Source of the DNA: Cylicocyclus nassatus
Lineage: Eukaryota > Nematoda > Chromadorea > Rhabditida > Strongylidae
Assembly (NCBI GenBank): GCA_958299035.1
Contig: CATQJL010000112.1
Location: forward strand, 68,789,117-68,853,116
Direction: 5' to 3'
Length of the DNA stretch: 64,000 bases
The position numbers were made by a program, and so were the translations under genes. This document shows positions 20,648-32,548 of this stretch, piece by piece (position 1 is the first letter of the stretch; each line of letters starts with the position of its first letter). The notes below the pieces were generated by a model. The model saw only the letters and a program-made list of their open reading frames with translations. It did not search any database and had not been told where the DNA came from.

Positions 20648-21013
20648 CAGTGGCGTACCGAGGGGGGGGGGCGGGGGGGGCGCGCGCCCCCCCCGAGAAT
20701 GGGTCGCGAAATTTTTGAAAGTTACCTATGTGGGTTATAAAAATGTGCAAGTGACTTGTTTATTTTTGTAAATAATTAAAATAATTTTTAAAAATTTTTA
20801 AAAATTCAAATTAGCTTTGTAAAAAAAATTTTTTCGGGGGCGTGGCTGACGCCACGCCCCCTTTTTCTAGATTTTAGGGGCCGGGACCCGCAAAAGTTTT
20901 GAGAAGCACCCCAAAAAATTTTCGGAGTGCGTGGCTGACGCCACGCACCTTATTTAGAAAAAAATTTTTGTCGCGCCCCCCCCCCCCGAGCCGAAATCCT
21001 GGGTACGCCACTG
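20648..21013. mobile_element. hAT-type MITE inside the LTR element leader
   Basis: Inverted ends CAGTGGCGTACC...GGTACGCCACTG. The 8-bp GGTATACC flanks both sides (20640-20647 and 21014-21021). CAG ends and 8-bp duplications are typical of hAT. The inside has long G and C runs and no coding sequence. Related copies are at 61858-62489 and, decayed, near 45950-46365. Confidence 0.85.
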
Positions 21014-21134
21014 GGTATACCTTAGGTTTAATTTTGAGCTAGCTGAGCGAACAAGTCCATTGTCTGAAACGTAATTACCATTTTTTCATTATTACTTAGA
21101 CCTAAAAAAAATTAGAAGAAAAGAAAAATATAAA

Positions 21135-21395
21135 CTTTTCGAAAATCTCGGATCTCGGATCTCGGTTCTCGGTTCTCGGATCTCGATCTCGGTTCTCGGG
21201 AAAAAAATAGCAGGGATTATATTTATAATGACGAAGTAAGAGAGTTTAAAAAAAAATTACGGTTTCAAAAATTTTGCGGTTGCAAAAGGAAAGGGAGAAA
21301 AAAATTATGGATGTTTCTTCAAAAATTTCCGGTTTCAGAAAGAAAGAGGGAAAAAAAATCGAAATCTCGGTTCTCGGATCTCGGGGGGGGGGGGG
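21135..21395. repeat. Simple repeat of TCTCGG-type units and a G run
   Basis: Units such as GGATCTC and GGTTCTC repeat at 21150-21200 and again near 21365, followed by a run of about 15 G. It lies just inside the 5' LTR on the leader side. Confidence 0.6.
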
Positions 21396-21424
21396 GATAA
21401 ATTCAAATTTTCCCGGGTCCTCCA

Positions 21425-21644
21425 TGTCAGGTTAAAGGTCTGCAGGTCCTTTACCTGATGTGTAGCGGTAAGTACAAGAGTCTTATTTACTAATATTTAT
21501 TATTTAGAATATATAGAGGGGAAGTGGGGGAAAGGGGAAGAAGCCGCAAGGGCAACCTGCTGGTAGCGGTCGTCGGGGGTCACTGTCCTCCAGCGGGCTT
21601 TACAACCCGCTCCAAGAGGAGGGACAGCTGATGTGGACCCGACA
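21425..21644 (-). repeat. 5' LTR
   Basis: 220 bp, TGTCAGG...CCCGACA, flanked outside by GGAC. On the minus strand it is followed by the TGG primer-binding-type site at 21424-21412. Confidence 0.85.
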
Positions 21645-21659
21645 GGACTGCCACTGTAG

Positions 21660-21990
21660 TTGTAACGAACGGAAATTTTCATCGAATGAACGAATATCGA
21701 ATAACTGATTTTTTAAAATTTGTCGAACGAATGAATATCGAATGATTGATTTTCGAAAATTTTTCGATTTAACGAATATTATCCGATTTTTATATTATTC
21801 GAATCGAATATTCGAATATGGGAAAATTCCAAAATTCTAATGAACGAATATTCGAATAACTGAACTTGATCGAATATTCGACTATTAGAATAATCGAATA
21901 ATCGGAATTTCTCAAATATTCGACTAATCGAATACTCGAATAGTCGAATATTTTGAATAAATTATTCGAATACGAATATTCGGTTCCAAC
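21660..21990. repeat. AT-rich degenerate repeat of TTCGAATATTCG-like units
   Basis: Dozens of CGAATA/TATTCG words in both orientations give a self-complementary low-complexity tract. No coding content. Confidence 0.7.
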
Positions 21991-22957
21991 TATACCTGCC
22001 ACGCCCATATCGTAGACTGCGGATTGAACATTTTGGAGAAAATCTAGTCAGGCGGTACCTTCACTTATTCCTAACAAAAGCAATAGTCAAACATTGAAAG
22101 TGCGAGCATCGTATAAGTCAACAATATGCAGGAATAACTTCGCTGTTGCCTACTTAGCCTAGTTTCGTTTGCACTAGCCAAATCTTGTTGCTGACAAACC
22201 TAACAATTTTGAAGTTCACGCGCTTCTTCTTAAGTTGTAGTGTCTGGAGCAGATTTTGATTTAGATTGTTCCTCAAAAGCGACGTGTAAAATTACGGGAT
22301 CAGTAGCATCCAGTGTTGGTGGTACCTAATTCACTTTGCCAATTGCAAACTGAAACAGTTTCAGAAGCAGAAAATTGGCGATGGTTGGGTGGAGATGAGA
22401 AGCAACGCGCCAGTCGCCGAAGAGAATATGTATCAATTTCTCTAAATGGACGCTGTTTTACATTGAAAAAAAGAAGAAGAAACGAGCCCCCATTGTTGGA
22501 TCGCTCGTTCCCTAGAATCAACGATCAGAGAAAGGGAGATTGATGAATACTGCGACCGATGACGCTAAACAGCTTATCACTTGAGTCTTCTGAGACATTT
22601 CCATCAGATCCCGGATGTTCGCCAATTTCCACTGCATTGTAGTCAATGGCCCGCCCCAAAATGTGATTGCTCCGATTGGAACATGACCAGGAAAAACCAG
22701 GAATCAACAAAGTGAAGTTTAGAGCAAATAGTGGGTTGGACGGCAAAATCCCAACATCACCTCCCCTCGGTGCCTACAGGATATGGGTATTACCAACCCG
22801 AACGACGAGGCACTGGCCCGTCAAGCTGAGCGACGCGTCGGCTGTGCGAATTGGTCGTGTCACATATATCGGACTATCAAAGTTTTTTTAAAGCTGCCAG
22901 GGCGTACCTCGGAGACGACACGCGCCATTGCATGCATGGTGCGAATAGTAAGGGATA

Positions 22958-23164
22958 GTTTCATATTGCAGTCGCTGCAGCAACTGCAGTCAAATGGGGG
23001 CGGGCAAAAGATATCGATCGATCGACGGTCAGTGCTGCAGCGACTGCAATATGAAACAATCCTAAGGGTTGTTTCGCACTGCAGCGCAGCAGCGACAATC
23101 GATTGATATTCATTGCCTGCCCCAATATAGCTGCAGTGGCTGCAGCGGCTGCAGTATAAAACAA
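22958..23164. repeat. Nested CTGCAG-rich inverted repeats
   Basis: 22958-22980 is an exact 23-base inverse of 23035-23057 (GTTTCATATTGCAGTCGCTG at the start). Further variants of the same arm occur at about 23070-23095 and 23137-23164. The group can form alternative hairpins. Confidence 0.65.
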
Positions 23165-25259
23165 CACTGAGCCGCAGGTGAAAGTTATGCGATAGAAGGA
23201 GCGGCTGACATCGTACGAAAGAAACGCAAGGGACATCGGCGGAGGATACCTTCTCCACTACACCGGAGGCGACAGACGCCAAAACGAAACAGCTATGTTC
23301 ATCAGCGGTAAATATCGAGAATGACGGAAGTGACGCGGGTACATTCAGATTTTGTACAGACTGATGGCAATAAGGTTGAAGCAGAGGATATCATACTCCG
23401 AGTATGCCGCTCCGCAACCCGGCGGTTACATCAATGTTGATAAGGACATGCTATAGTGACTCGTCTTACTCGAACAATTTGGTGCCGCATGCTATCTCGT
23501 AAAAGGCGGTGTTAGCGGACACATTGGTCACGCACAGATGGCTACAAGCGAACTCATGGTGGGCAGTGGATAGGTCTCAGGAAAGAGGACACGTATCCTG
23601 GAAGCCGCCGAAGCACACAACATATCGTCCCCTCCATAGATCGCACTACCCTTGTGGCGTCGCGGACGTGCCACGTGTGACTAACACATTGGCAACGTTG
23701 GTAGCAACACGTTGGCAACATGCAGCAACATGTTGGCGTGGCCAAAATGTTCTGCCAACATGTTAGCCACACGTGGCAGGTCTGAGACGCAGACCAAGGG
23801 TAGCACGATCTGTGGAGGGGCGATAGCTATTGCGAATACATCTTTCAGAAGACGAAAAGCATATCACCACTTAGCGAGCCAAGATCGCTCAATTCAAAAT
23901 TGACGTACCTATATTGGCGCTTTCCTCCGTATTTGTACAACGACGACCATGTTGCGCATCGTGTATCGATCCCAAATTTGCTGTCTGTAACAGAAAGAAC
24001 AAAAAAATACACGATTATGGACTTGTTTTGAAAGAGCACGAGCAAGATTGAGGACAGTGCTATGGCAATAACGTTGTGGGAGACAAGAAACTGCCTCTGC
24101 AGCGTTTACACTCTTGAAAAAGCTACCACTTGCAAAACCATCGTATCACGCTTTAGATAACACTCAAATTCGCCTTTACACTCAAGGACTGCCTCACCAG
24201 GATTAATCTTCTGGGAGTCAAGAGAAGTCACCCCGTCATGTAGATTCCAACACGTCAAAGTCTCAAAAGCTTTTCAACTTTAAAGTGTAATGTCCTGCCC
24301 CATCCGGACTTCGTTTTGCAGTTCTGTGAGGGTAGTCTGCTACATGAACAATCCATAAAGTTTTGCCATTCGCGTACTAGTTATCATACTATCAAGCCAC
24401 ATTGTCACATTTCCCCATTTTCTTCAAAATCTTACAGTACAGTATTATGTGCTACGTTTGGCCTATCAACGAAAACAAAACGTCCCACACATTATCTTGC
24501 GGGAAAAAAAGGCAAAACGTTTCCTTTTAAAATCGTGCCAATGGTACCCATACTTAATTGAGCGACCATTCCAAATTAGGCAACTTAAACGAATACCGCT
24601 TTCCGATATGCGCTCAACAACCTGGTGGAAAATTTTCGCTGAATCAATCTTATAAGAGCCGGGGAACAGTAGAAGCATTATGGTCCAAGAGCAGGAACTT
24701 CCAAAATGGAATACCACATTGGGAACAAAGTTTGAATGCGCGAAGACGGTGAAACTCGTAACAAAATTTGAGGGACCATTCCCTATCGTGCATCAGTTTA
24801 CCTATTATTACGATCTTGGGCGGCAAATAGATAAGAGTTATTCACATCGACCGTACGAAGTTGCACAAGGATTCTACACGGTGAAAGAAGAGAAGAAGAG
24901 AAGAAGAAAGAAAAAGCAGTTTTTTCAACAGCGAATGTGTTATTTATCATTCAATGATTGTTTATCTTTGATTAGAAAAGTAATCAATAGTAAACTCCGA
25001 GTCCTCTCTTCTCTGAATCTGGGCCCCTACCGTCGAGTACTTCCGGCGGACTACTAACGTCGATATCGCGGTGAAACAAGGGCCTCCGTTCAGACGAAAC
25101 GTGTCGAAACGTAAGGCAATAAAAGATTCACCGTAAAAATTTGGGCTCGGCAAAACACTCAACACATTCGTAATCAATAGTTTTTTATTGTTTACCGTTT
25201 ATTATCAATTTCTACTGATTTTGTATCGTTATTGTAGGAAAAAGTCAACATCATTCTCA
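23165..25259. other. Intergenic sequence, no supported gene
   Basis: Open frames of 60-125 codons occur (for example 24680-25057 plus), but none shows a motif I recognise. 23680-23790 contains short inverted GGCAACATG/CATGTTGCC words. Confidence 0.4.
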
Positions 25260-25734
25260 TCTTATATATAAAGCTGAATGTCTGTTTGTCTGTCTGTCTG
25301 TATGTCTGTATGTACATATGTTCCGAATAGAAAATTCCATTTTTGAACCGATCCGGACCAAACTTGGCATACATACACTTGGGGCCCCGGCGGGTGTCAC
25401 AGTCCACTTTTAGTTATCGATCGATGTCGATTTTAACGATTTTTTGCAAAATTTGAGCTAGGGGGCTGGAATTTGACAGAGGGGTGTAATCGAGCATGCT
25501 GATCACCCCCACGGGGGTGATCAGCAACCTCGATTACCCCCCCCCTGTGCCAACTCCCAGCCCCGTAGCTCAAACGTTGCAAAAAATCGATAAAATCGGC
25601 ATCGATCGATAACAAAAAGTGGACTGTGACAGCCGCCGAGGCCCGAAGTGTATGTGTGCCAAGTTTGGTCCGGATCGGTTAAGAAATGGAATTTTCTATT
25701 CGGAACATACGGCGGAGCCGGGTAAGCCAGCCAG
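25260..25734 (+). mobile_element. Helitron-like non-autonomous element
   Basis: It starts A|TCTTATATATAAAGCTGAATG followed by CTGT microsatellite units, and ends with a short GC hairpin, AAGCCAGCCAG|T, close to the Helitron CTRR|T end. The inside is a near-palindrome around 25520: CCGATCCGGACCAAACTTGG on the left returns inverted on the right. Copies with the same start or end lie at 36945 and 44153. Confidence 0.65.
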
Positions 25735-25789
25735 TGATAAATAAACTAACGAGGAAATGTTCAGAAATTAACCCAGCCATTCCAAACAA

Positions 25790-25890
25790 GCTATATACCA
25801 TCGGACTCGTCTTGAGACGCTGATTTCAAATACATGTTTTTCATCTGCCAAGCGACTACATAAGGAGTTATGAGCGTTCAAATATGAGGA
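25790..25890. repeat. Fragment of the ACAAGG foldback family
   Basis: The words GACTCGTCTTGAGACGCTGATTTC, CATCTGCCAAGCG and GAGTTATGAGCG match the arms of the foldbacks at 9690, 33865 and 43135. The partner arm is absent. Confidence 0.5.
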
Positions 25891-26389
25891 ATTTTTCGAG
25901 TTTCAACGAATATATTCCCTTGAAAGGCAGTCTGATGGCGCGAATTCACAGTGGCTATGGTTATTTGATTAAAAGGACGAAGCATATTTACCAAAAACTT
26001 AAATATGTGTTTTTGAAACCTTTTCCGTGAAGAAGGGGTTGTTGTGCTGTAGTTCGTAAGATGATAACGTTCGCCGGGGCTGTAAAATCAATTTCTGGAA
26101 CCGACAAACAACCAACCTCAACAGGAAATAACAGCAAGTTACTAGCACGCATCTGCAAATGGCCACTGCTGTCCCACAATTTCATCAAAGCTAGAAATAT
26201 GACTCACCGCCAGCAGGATCCAGAAATGTTGCCGAATATCTAGCGCAGAGAGCGTCTGCGTCGGCATAGCTCTCACAATCATCTTCTTCATCGTCATACA
26301 AGCAGCTGAAGCCCAAACTCGATGCTGAGTCCAGGGCCATGAGAAGCTGTTTTTGCAGAACTTTGCAAGAAAAGATTTGAGTACTACGG

Positions 26390-28545
26390 GCTTATGCACA
26401 TATCTGGTACTTCGCTATTGCGTGCCCGCTGCACCTGACCAATGCAGAGCAAGCGTGCACCTGAGGTATAAGCGTTCATAATCCTCGCAAAGCTACTTGA
26501 TAGTTGTCGAGATGCTCTATTGCCGAATGAAAAGCGGTTTCTGTTTCGTTATAACATTTTTTGGAATTCTCCCACAGTGTCTTTCCTTGCATCATGTTGT
26601 GTAGCTCATCTCGAATAATGCTGGAAGTGATGTGTTTTTTGTTTCGCCAATTCCCTTACCAGTTCTTTCCTTGGCAGTATGTCATGGTCCGGAAGCTGTT
26701 GATATTCGAATTTTGCCCCTCCTGTCAGATATATTGGCCACAGTCTTTGCGCTATCATAATGGAATGGCAAATTGATGTGTCAATTCCTTACACTAGTCC
26801 AAAACTCCTTAAAAGTTTTTGCGAGTTAAAAAAAACTCAGTCAGTCTGTTACTTAACATGTTGATCTTGTATAGTTGCTTAAAGGTCTTCGTTAGTAAGG
26901 GATGGTGCCGGTGGCTTGGAGTGTAAGGCTCGGCATAGTTCCGCACAGCAGCTGGTGCAAAAGAATGACGAAAACTATTAAGTGAGGTGATCAATGTTCG
27001 CCGGCCTTAACAAAAAAAATTCCCAACAACTATTTATTAGCACGGAGACACCATGTGATTAGACAAAACCGTGAAGAAATACTTTCCTACTAAGATCAAT
27101 GAATTGAATTACAAAAAATTATAACTTAAGCCGTCGGCCAGAGGCGGTGAGTCACTGCGGCCGGTACGGCTGAATAAACGATGGTGTAATTTATGTACGG
27201 AACTATCAGGCGAGAGTAAGAGGGTCTGAGAAAAGCTTGAGGAGCTATAGTGAGTAAAAGTGAAGAAAAGGTACAGACACAAGCTTACATGCTTCCTACA
27301 ATCTCTTGTATCTCATTCTACTAAAGGATACGTAGAATATGGATTTATACCACATATCTGGTATTCCGCCGTTACGTAGCCGCAGAACATGATCAATGCC
27401 ATCACGCAGAGTAAATGTGTTCCCGGGTATAAGCATTCATGCTTCTAGCGAAATTGCTCGGTGGCTGTCGAAATGTTATATTGCTAGGTGCCGGTAAGTT
27501 CTGTGGGTGGTGTGGACATGTCTCACAGTTGCAAGTCTTCATTCTTTGTTCTGATACATCCGCTCTACCATTGAATGCCATGCGATTCGTAAATGTCAAC
27601 GGGCGTTGGCTTTGAAAATAAACGTCTGAAGTGGAATTTCCTTTGGTTGAAAAATGGTCTTGGAGGTGGTCGCACCAGTCTCTGTCCTTGTTTGTTCCTA
27701 TTCTGATTGACCTTAGGCTTCCTTTGCGATGTCGTTCCCATCTGGCTCAATTCCTGTTCAAGTTTATTGGTCTTCTCATTCATAAAAAGAGCGTTGACTG
27801 CCTAAAGAGCATCTCTATCTTTCTTCCTTTCCTCAGGATACGATGTTCCTGTTTTCCCCTTTTACTATCTCTTCGAATTCGTCGGTCTCAGGAAGTCTTC
27901 TGATCGCCTTTCTGATCTTGAGGTTGAGTCCTTTTACGATGAAATCGATGGCCATTCTCTTGACTAGGGATTCTCCTTTTACGTGTTCTCACAAAACTCG
28001 CAAAACTCTAAACGGGGGGCGCGTGTTCTTCACAAAATTAAATTGTCCCGGAGGACGCGGTTTCCCAACCAGTTGGGTCCCTTCTCGGCGACTGTCTACG
28101 CGGAGAGGGAGAGCGAGAGTGGCGGGATGGATGAAGGATTGTTTTAGGCAACTGTTCAAAAATAAGCCATATCTGTTCTACATGAAGCATTAACGGAGTA
28201 TCGACATTAGGTGAGAAATCTAATAAGAGTGTGAGGAGATTCAAAAACATAAGCATGTCTATGGAACAAATGTTTTTGTGTAGTGTGCGCCTGGCGACTC
28301 GTCCTGGGGCAGGAATTATAAGGAAAACGGTACTCCTTGGCGTTCTTGGAATGGATGTTAAAATAGCCGTGGCTGGGAATAAGTTGCCCACAACTCCCAT
28401 TGTACGCCGCAAGAGCTAAAGGAAGAATATTGTTGCAATGGCGGATGATATCGTGATCCTTTATATGAATCAGCGGGCAGTGACACCCGTCCTCGAGCAG
28501 AGTAGTCAAACGGTACTTGAACACATAGGGTCTTAATGCGTACAT
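26390..28545 (-). pseudogene. Decayed retroelement, possibly gag-like
   Basis: Broken minus-strand frames contain a stretch reading VKRMAIDFIVKGLNLKIRKA, followed by RRLPETDEFEEIVKGE (about 27970-27850). This resembles the capsid of retrotransposon gag. Two diverged copies of a 140-base block lie at about 26396-26530 and 27349-27490. There are many stops and frame changes. No pol was found. The assignment is tentative. Confidence 0.35.
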
Positions 28546-28617
28546 CTACGGTGGTGGCAACGCCATGACTCGTTCTTGTTCTCTTTTCCACTCGTCAGTT
28601 GGCTGTTAAGGGACTGC

Positions 28618-29117
28618 NNNNNNNNNNNNNNNNNNNNNNNNNNNNNNNNNNNNNNNNNNNNNNNNNNNNNNNNNNNNNNNNNNNNNNNNNNNNNNNNNNN
28701 NNNNNNNNNNNNNNNNNNNNNNNNNNNNNNNNNNNNNNNNNNNNNNNNNNNNNNNNNNNNNNNNNNNNNNNNNNNNNNNNNNNNNNNNNNNNNNNNNNNN
28801 NNNNNNNNNNNNNNNNNNNNNNNNNNNNNNNNNNNNNNNNNNNNNNNNNNNNNNNNNNNNNNNNNNNNNNNNNNNNNNNNNNNNNNNNNNNNNNNNNNNN
28901 NNNNNNNNNNNNNNNNNNNNNNNNNNNNNNNNNNNNNNNNNNNNNNNNNNNNNNNNNNNNNNNNNNNNNNNNNNNNNNNNNNNNNNNNNNNNNNNNNNNN
29001 NNNNNNNNNNNNNNNNNNNNNNNNNNNNNNNNNNNNNNNNNNNNNNNNNNNNNNNNNNNNNNNNNNNNNNNNNNNNNNNNNNNNNNNNNNNNNNNNNNNN
29101 NNNNNNNNNNNNNNNNN
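28618..29117. other. Assembly gap of exactly 500 N
   Basis: 500 N bases, a conventional placeholder size. Open frames spanning it are meaningless. Confidence 0.99.
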
Positions 29118-29142
29118 AAGCAGTGGTATCAACGCAGAGTAC
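29118..29142 (+). other. cDNA/amplification primer sequence (SMART-type) at gap edge
   Basis: The first 25 bases after the gap begin AAGCAGTGGTATCAACGCAG and end AGTAC, which is the well-known SMART template-switch/cDNA primer. It is artificial, so the contig end is contaminated or came from amplified cDNA. Confidence 0.93.
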
Positions 29143-30050
29143 TTGTACTAATTTTTATAAATGCTCAAACGTGAAGTTGATCGATTTGAGCAATTATGAA
29201 TCTTGAGCAGTGTCTTAGCAGTAAAACACATGAGATTACTCAAAAAAACAGTGCTACATTTGACTAGAGGATTGTCAGCAAATCACCTACGGCTTCATAG
29301 TACCAGATGGTCAGGAGATGTGGTAATGAGCCGTTCCGGCTTGTTACCTATTTTATTTTTGCGCAAGAACTCACACTTTGGATCGAAGCTGTTCGAGCTT
29401 TTTCCACCCAAGTGCAACACACCTGGTTTTCTTCTATCTTTCGTCCCCTTTGAATTTCAAGCGTAATACTCAAGTACTTCTAGTTTCTATATAGTTTCAA
29501 AATATTTTTCGATAGAGCAAAACAAGTTCTACAAAATGGCGTTAGCTTGGATGCACTTCGAGTATGAAACCAGAAAACAAAAAGATTCAACTATCCTAGA
29601 ATCGAGAAAAAATCGTAACCCGTTGCAAGAAAACTTCTAGAGAAGAAAAAACGTAACTTGCTCACGCACACGCTTTCCATAAAAACACTTATATGTATCC
29701 CGTATTTTTCCCTTGGCCGGAAATCGAGAAAACAATATCCATGCTCCAAAGTGATGCTGTCCTGTTCCCTCATAAGTAGTTGTGTATGCTACAAACCTGA
29801 AGAAGTGCAAAAGTGAGTTTCCAGTTTTCTATAAGAGTTTTCAAAAATATTTTTAGCATGAGAGACCCGACTAAGGATAGCTGTAGTCGGTATTTCTCGA
29901 GAACCAAAATTTGTAGAAAACTGAAAACTCACATTTGTACTTCTACAGGTTTGTAGCATACAACTATTATATTATGTGGGCATCACTATGGCAAGAGCAT
30001 GAATTTTCGTGCGATTTCTAGCTGAGGAAATAATAAAGAAATTTTATATA
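29143..30050. other. Non-coding sequence after the gap
   Basis: No supported gene. An imperfect inverted repeat lies around 29780-29965, with GAAGTGCAAAAGTGAGTTTCCAG-like arms. Confidence 0.4.
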
Positions 30051-30774
30051 TTAGGTTGGTCCGAAAGTTCTGTCCCACCATGTTGAAAAAATCGTAACTT
30101 CTTCCTAACACAATGTTTTTGCAAGACTAAAACCACATTGAATACAGCAATTCTTGCGCTTTCTAGAAACATCTTGGTTGCCATCTACTAAGCTCTGAAA
30201 GCAGAGATAAAAATGGGAAAACGAAATCACTCCAATTTCGGAATTTTGAGGCAAGCCAGCTAAAAATTCCAAAACTATGTCCGAAAATCCGAGGCAGCCA
30301 GTATCCTAGACTATTTCACCCCTTCTTTCTGGCTGAGCAAAGATTGCGTTGATCGAGCCGTTCTTCGAAAAGTTATGATTTTTTGAAAAAATGTCAACAA
30401 ATCAATTTTTTTAAGAAACTGATTTTTTGGCTTTTTTTTTTGAAAATCATAACTTTTCTAGGTGAAGATCCGTCAGCGCAAATTTTGCTCATATAGAAAG
30501 AGGAAGTCAGAAAACCTAGTTTACTGGTTGTTTTGGATTTTATAACAGACTTTTGGATTTTTTAACGGGCTTGCTTAAAAATTCCGAAATTGAAGTGATT
30601 TCCTTTTTCCAATTTCATCTCTGCATCTAGAGCTTAGTAAATAGCAGCCAACGCAGTTTCAGAAAGCGCATTAATTGCTCTTTTCATTATGGTTTTAGTC
30701 TTGCAGAAACATCGTGTTAGAAAGAAGTTACGATTTTTTGAAAATGGTGGGACAGAACTTTTACACCAACCTAA
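30051..30774. mobile_element. Palindromic mariner-type MITE
   Basis: The ends are TTAGGTTGGTCCGAAAGTTC and the inverse ...ACCAACCTAA, with TA on both sides. TTAGGTTG ends and a TA target are typical of mariner. The whole 724 bp is a long foldback without transposase. A related copy is at 45206-45917. Confidence 0.85.
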
Positions 30775-32320
30775 TATAAATGACTGGTGTGGAAAAATCA
30801 GGATTTCTCTGGAATTTTTTTGAATCGAGTTACGATTTTTTCTTGTTTTTTCGGACAGTTGAATCTTTTTGGTTTTTGGCATGTGACTCAAAATGGATCA
30901 AAGCTCAAAACCAAAGCGTTATTTTGTAGAATTTTATACCATCAAACGGCACTTTGAAACCTATTTGAAATAAAAAGTATGTAACTTAGTGCGGTTCAAA
31001 TTCAAAACGGAAGGAACTTATGAACAAAAAGTAAAACATGATTTTTTAGAAAAAGAGCAAACGGCATACTAATTGCTTTTTGACATTACGGATTAGCGCG
31101 CAACTATGAGAAATTTCAAAAGAACACGGTCGTACTTCTTCGAGGCGGCATTCCAAGGAGCGGTGCCAAAACGATGCACGAAGCTCTCTTATATAAGTAA
31201 CGTTTCGTTTGCTGCTTCTTACTGAAGATCAACAAAAATTCAAGTACTAATAAAAATCAAGCTGTCCCTTTACTTTCCAATCACCCTAATAATATCAAGT
31301 CTAAGCATCAGCAGCATGGCATCCGTTAGCCCATTTTCATCCCTTACAATCTTGAATTTCCCACTACATTCATTCACTATTCATTTGTTTGTGCCGATGC
31401 GATATGACCGTACGTCAACCCCAAACTTGCCGAAATCGCAGGACAAAAAAGGTCGTTCGCTGCGCGAGGGTGTTAGCCGCAGAAAAGTGGTGAGTTTGCG
31501 CTCGCATGAATACCATACTACTACGTTACATGGCTACATAAAAACAATCGTTTATAAATACCGATACATAATATCAAGCAAAAACGCAAACAACGTAAAT
31601 GAATAATGAAACAAATGTTGAAAAAACAAAGCAAATGCAAAATTGCTCTTCGAGCCAAGAGAAGTATTAGATAACCAACTACACGACGAAAAAGCGAGTA
31701 CAACATAATCAAAAAAAAACTTTGGAATATGTAGTTCAGTAGCTATACTCTTACATAATCGAATATAAAATAAGAATACAGATTTCTAGGGATTACATAG
31801 TTTGCAGTACAGTAATACAAAGGGAATGAATCCAAAATAAAGTACTAGACATGGAGTTAAAGTGGTGACGAATGTAGGTTAGAAATGGATGACTGGCGGT
31901 GGACAGCGGGAAAGGCGCGCGACTGGTTTCCGCGCATGTTCCACCTCTTTTGACTCAACACCCTCAGCTGCTGTGGATGATCGAGTATACGTGAGATTTA
32001 CTCCATACATACTATGAAAAATCATCCTTTTCATATATCAGATTGTTCTTTGTGTTAAGAGCACAGTTTAATTTGGGGAGGGTATCAAGAGCGACAGTTT
32101 CAGCTTGAAATCGTGTACTTTAGGTCTCAAAAAGAGTCGCGTGTTTATTTTTTATTTTTTTAAAACGCATAAACATAAATTGCCAGTGTTCGAAGTTTTC
32201 TTTTTTGAACATAGAACTTTCAAAGAACTTTGCTGCAGCTTCTCAGGTAAAAGACGTGTAATGCTTCTCACAAAATTTTCTTGAAAAGTCAAAAATCCTT
32301 ATAATATCAAAATCCACTTC
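30775..32320. other. Intergenic sequence, no supported gene
   Basis: A TATA-like word (CTTATATAAG) is at about 31190, and a 96-codon frame starts at 31316, but there is no recognisable protein feature. Confidence 0.4.
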
Positions 32321-32325
32321 TCAAG

Positions 32326-32543
32326 TGTTGTGGAACGCGTTGAGCCGTTGACGATTTATTAGAAAAGCACAAGAGTTCCCCCTCTGCCTATCGGCGTACA
32401 TGCCGAGGGTTCACTAGGAATAACTAGAGAACAACACACACAAATATATCAAGGTGCGGCGGGTACGCCGCAACCACAGAGACCATATCGACCTAGCCGA
32501 TAGTGAGTGAGCAAGTTCCAATATAAGGGACGGCTCTACAACA
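32326..32543. mobile_element. Solo LTR
   Basis: 218 bp starting TGTTGTGGAA and ending CTCTACAACA (TG...CA with short TGTTG/CAACA inverse ends). TCAAG stands on both sides (32321-32325 and 32544-32548), a clean 5-bp target duplication. The inside includes ATATAAGGGACGG, a possible promoter, and no coding sequence. It differs from the 220-bp LTR at 11652, so it is another family. Confidence 0.8.
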
Positions 32544-32548
32544 TCAAG

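Larger units (their letters stand above)
11652..21644 (-). mobile_element. LTR retrotransposon (gag only), 9993 bp, with nested insertions and an antisense gene
   Basis: Two direct 220-bp repeats (11652-11871 and 21425-21644) start TGTCAGG and end CCCGACA, i.e. TG...CA. GGAC flanks both sides (11648-11651 and 21645-21648), a 4-bp target duplication. Read on the minus strand, the 5' LTR (21644-21425) is followed at once by TGGAGGACCCGGG, a tRNA primer-binding-type site beginning TGG, and the 3' LTR is preceded by a purine tract (AAAGGAATGGAGA, 11884-11872). The LTRs look identical by eye, so the insertion is young. Contents on the minus strand: a leader of about 3.4 kb that holds an antisense spliced gene and a hAT MITE; gag; a Penelope-like element inside gag; then short rearranged repeats. 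No protease, reverse transcriptase or integrase frame is present, so it must move, if at all, with help from a relative. Confidence 0.85.

Noticed and set aside
28533..29174. Open frames of 190-200 codons across the N gap
   Set aside because: They consist almost wholly of N bases.
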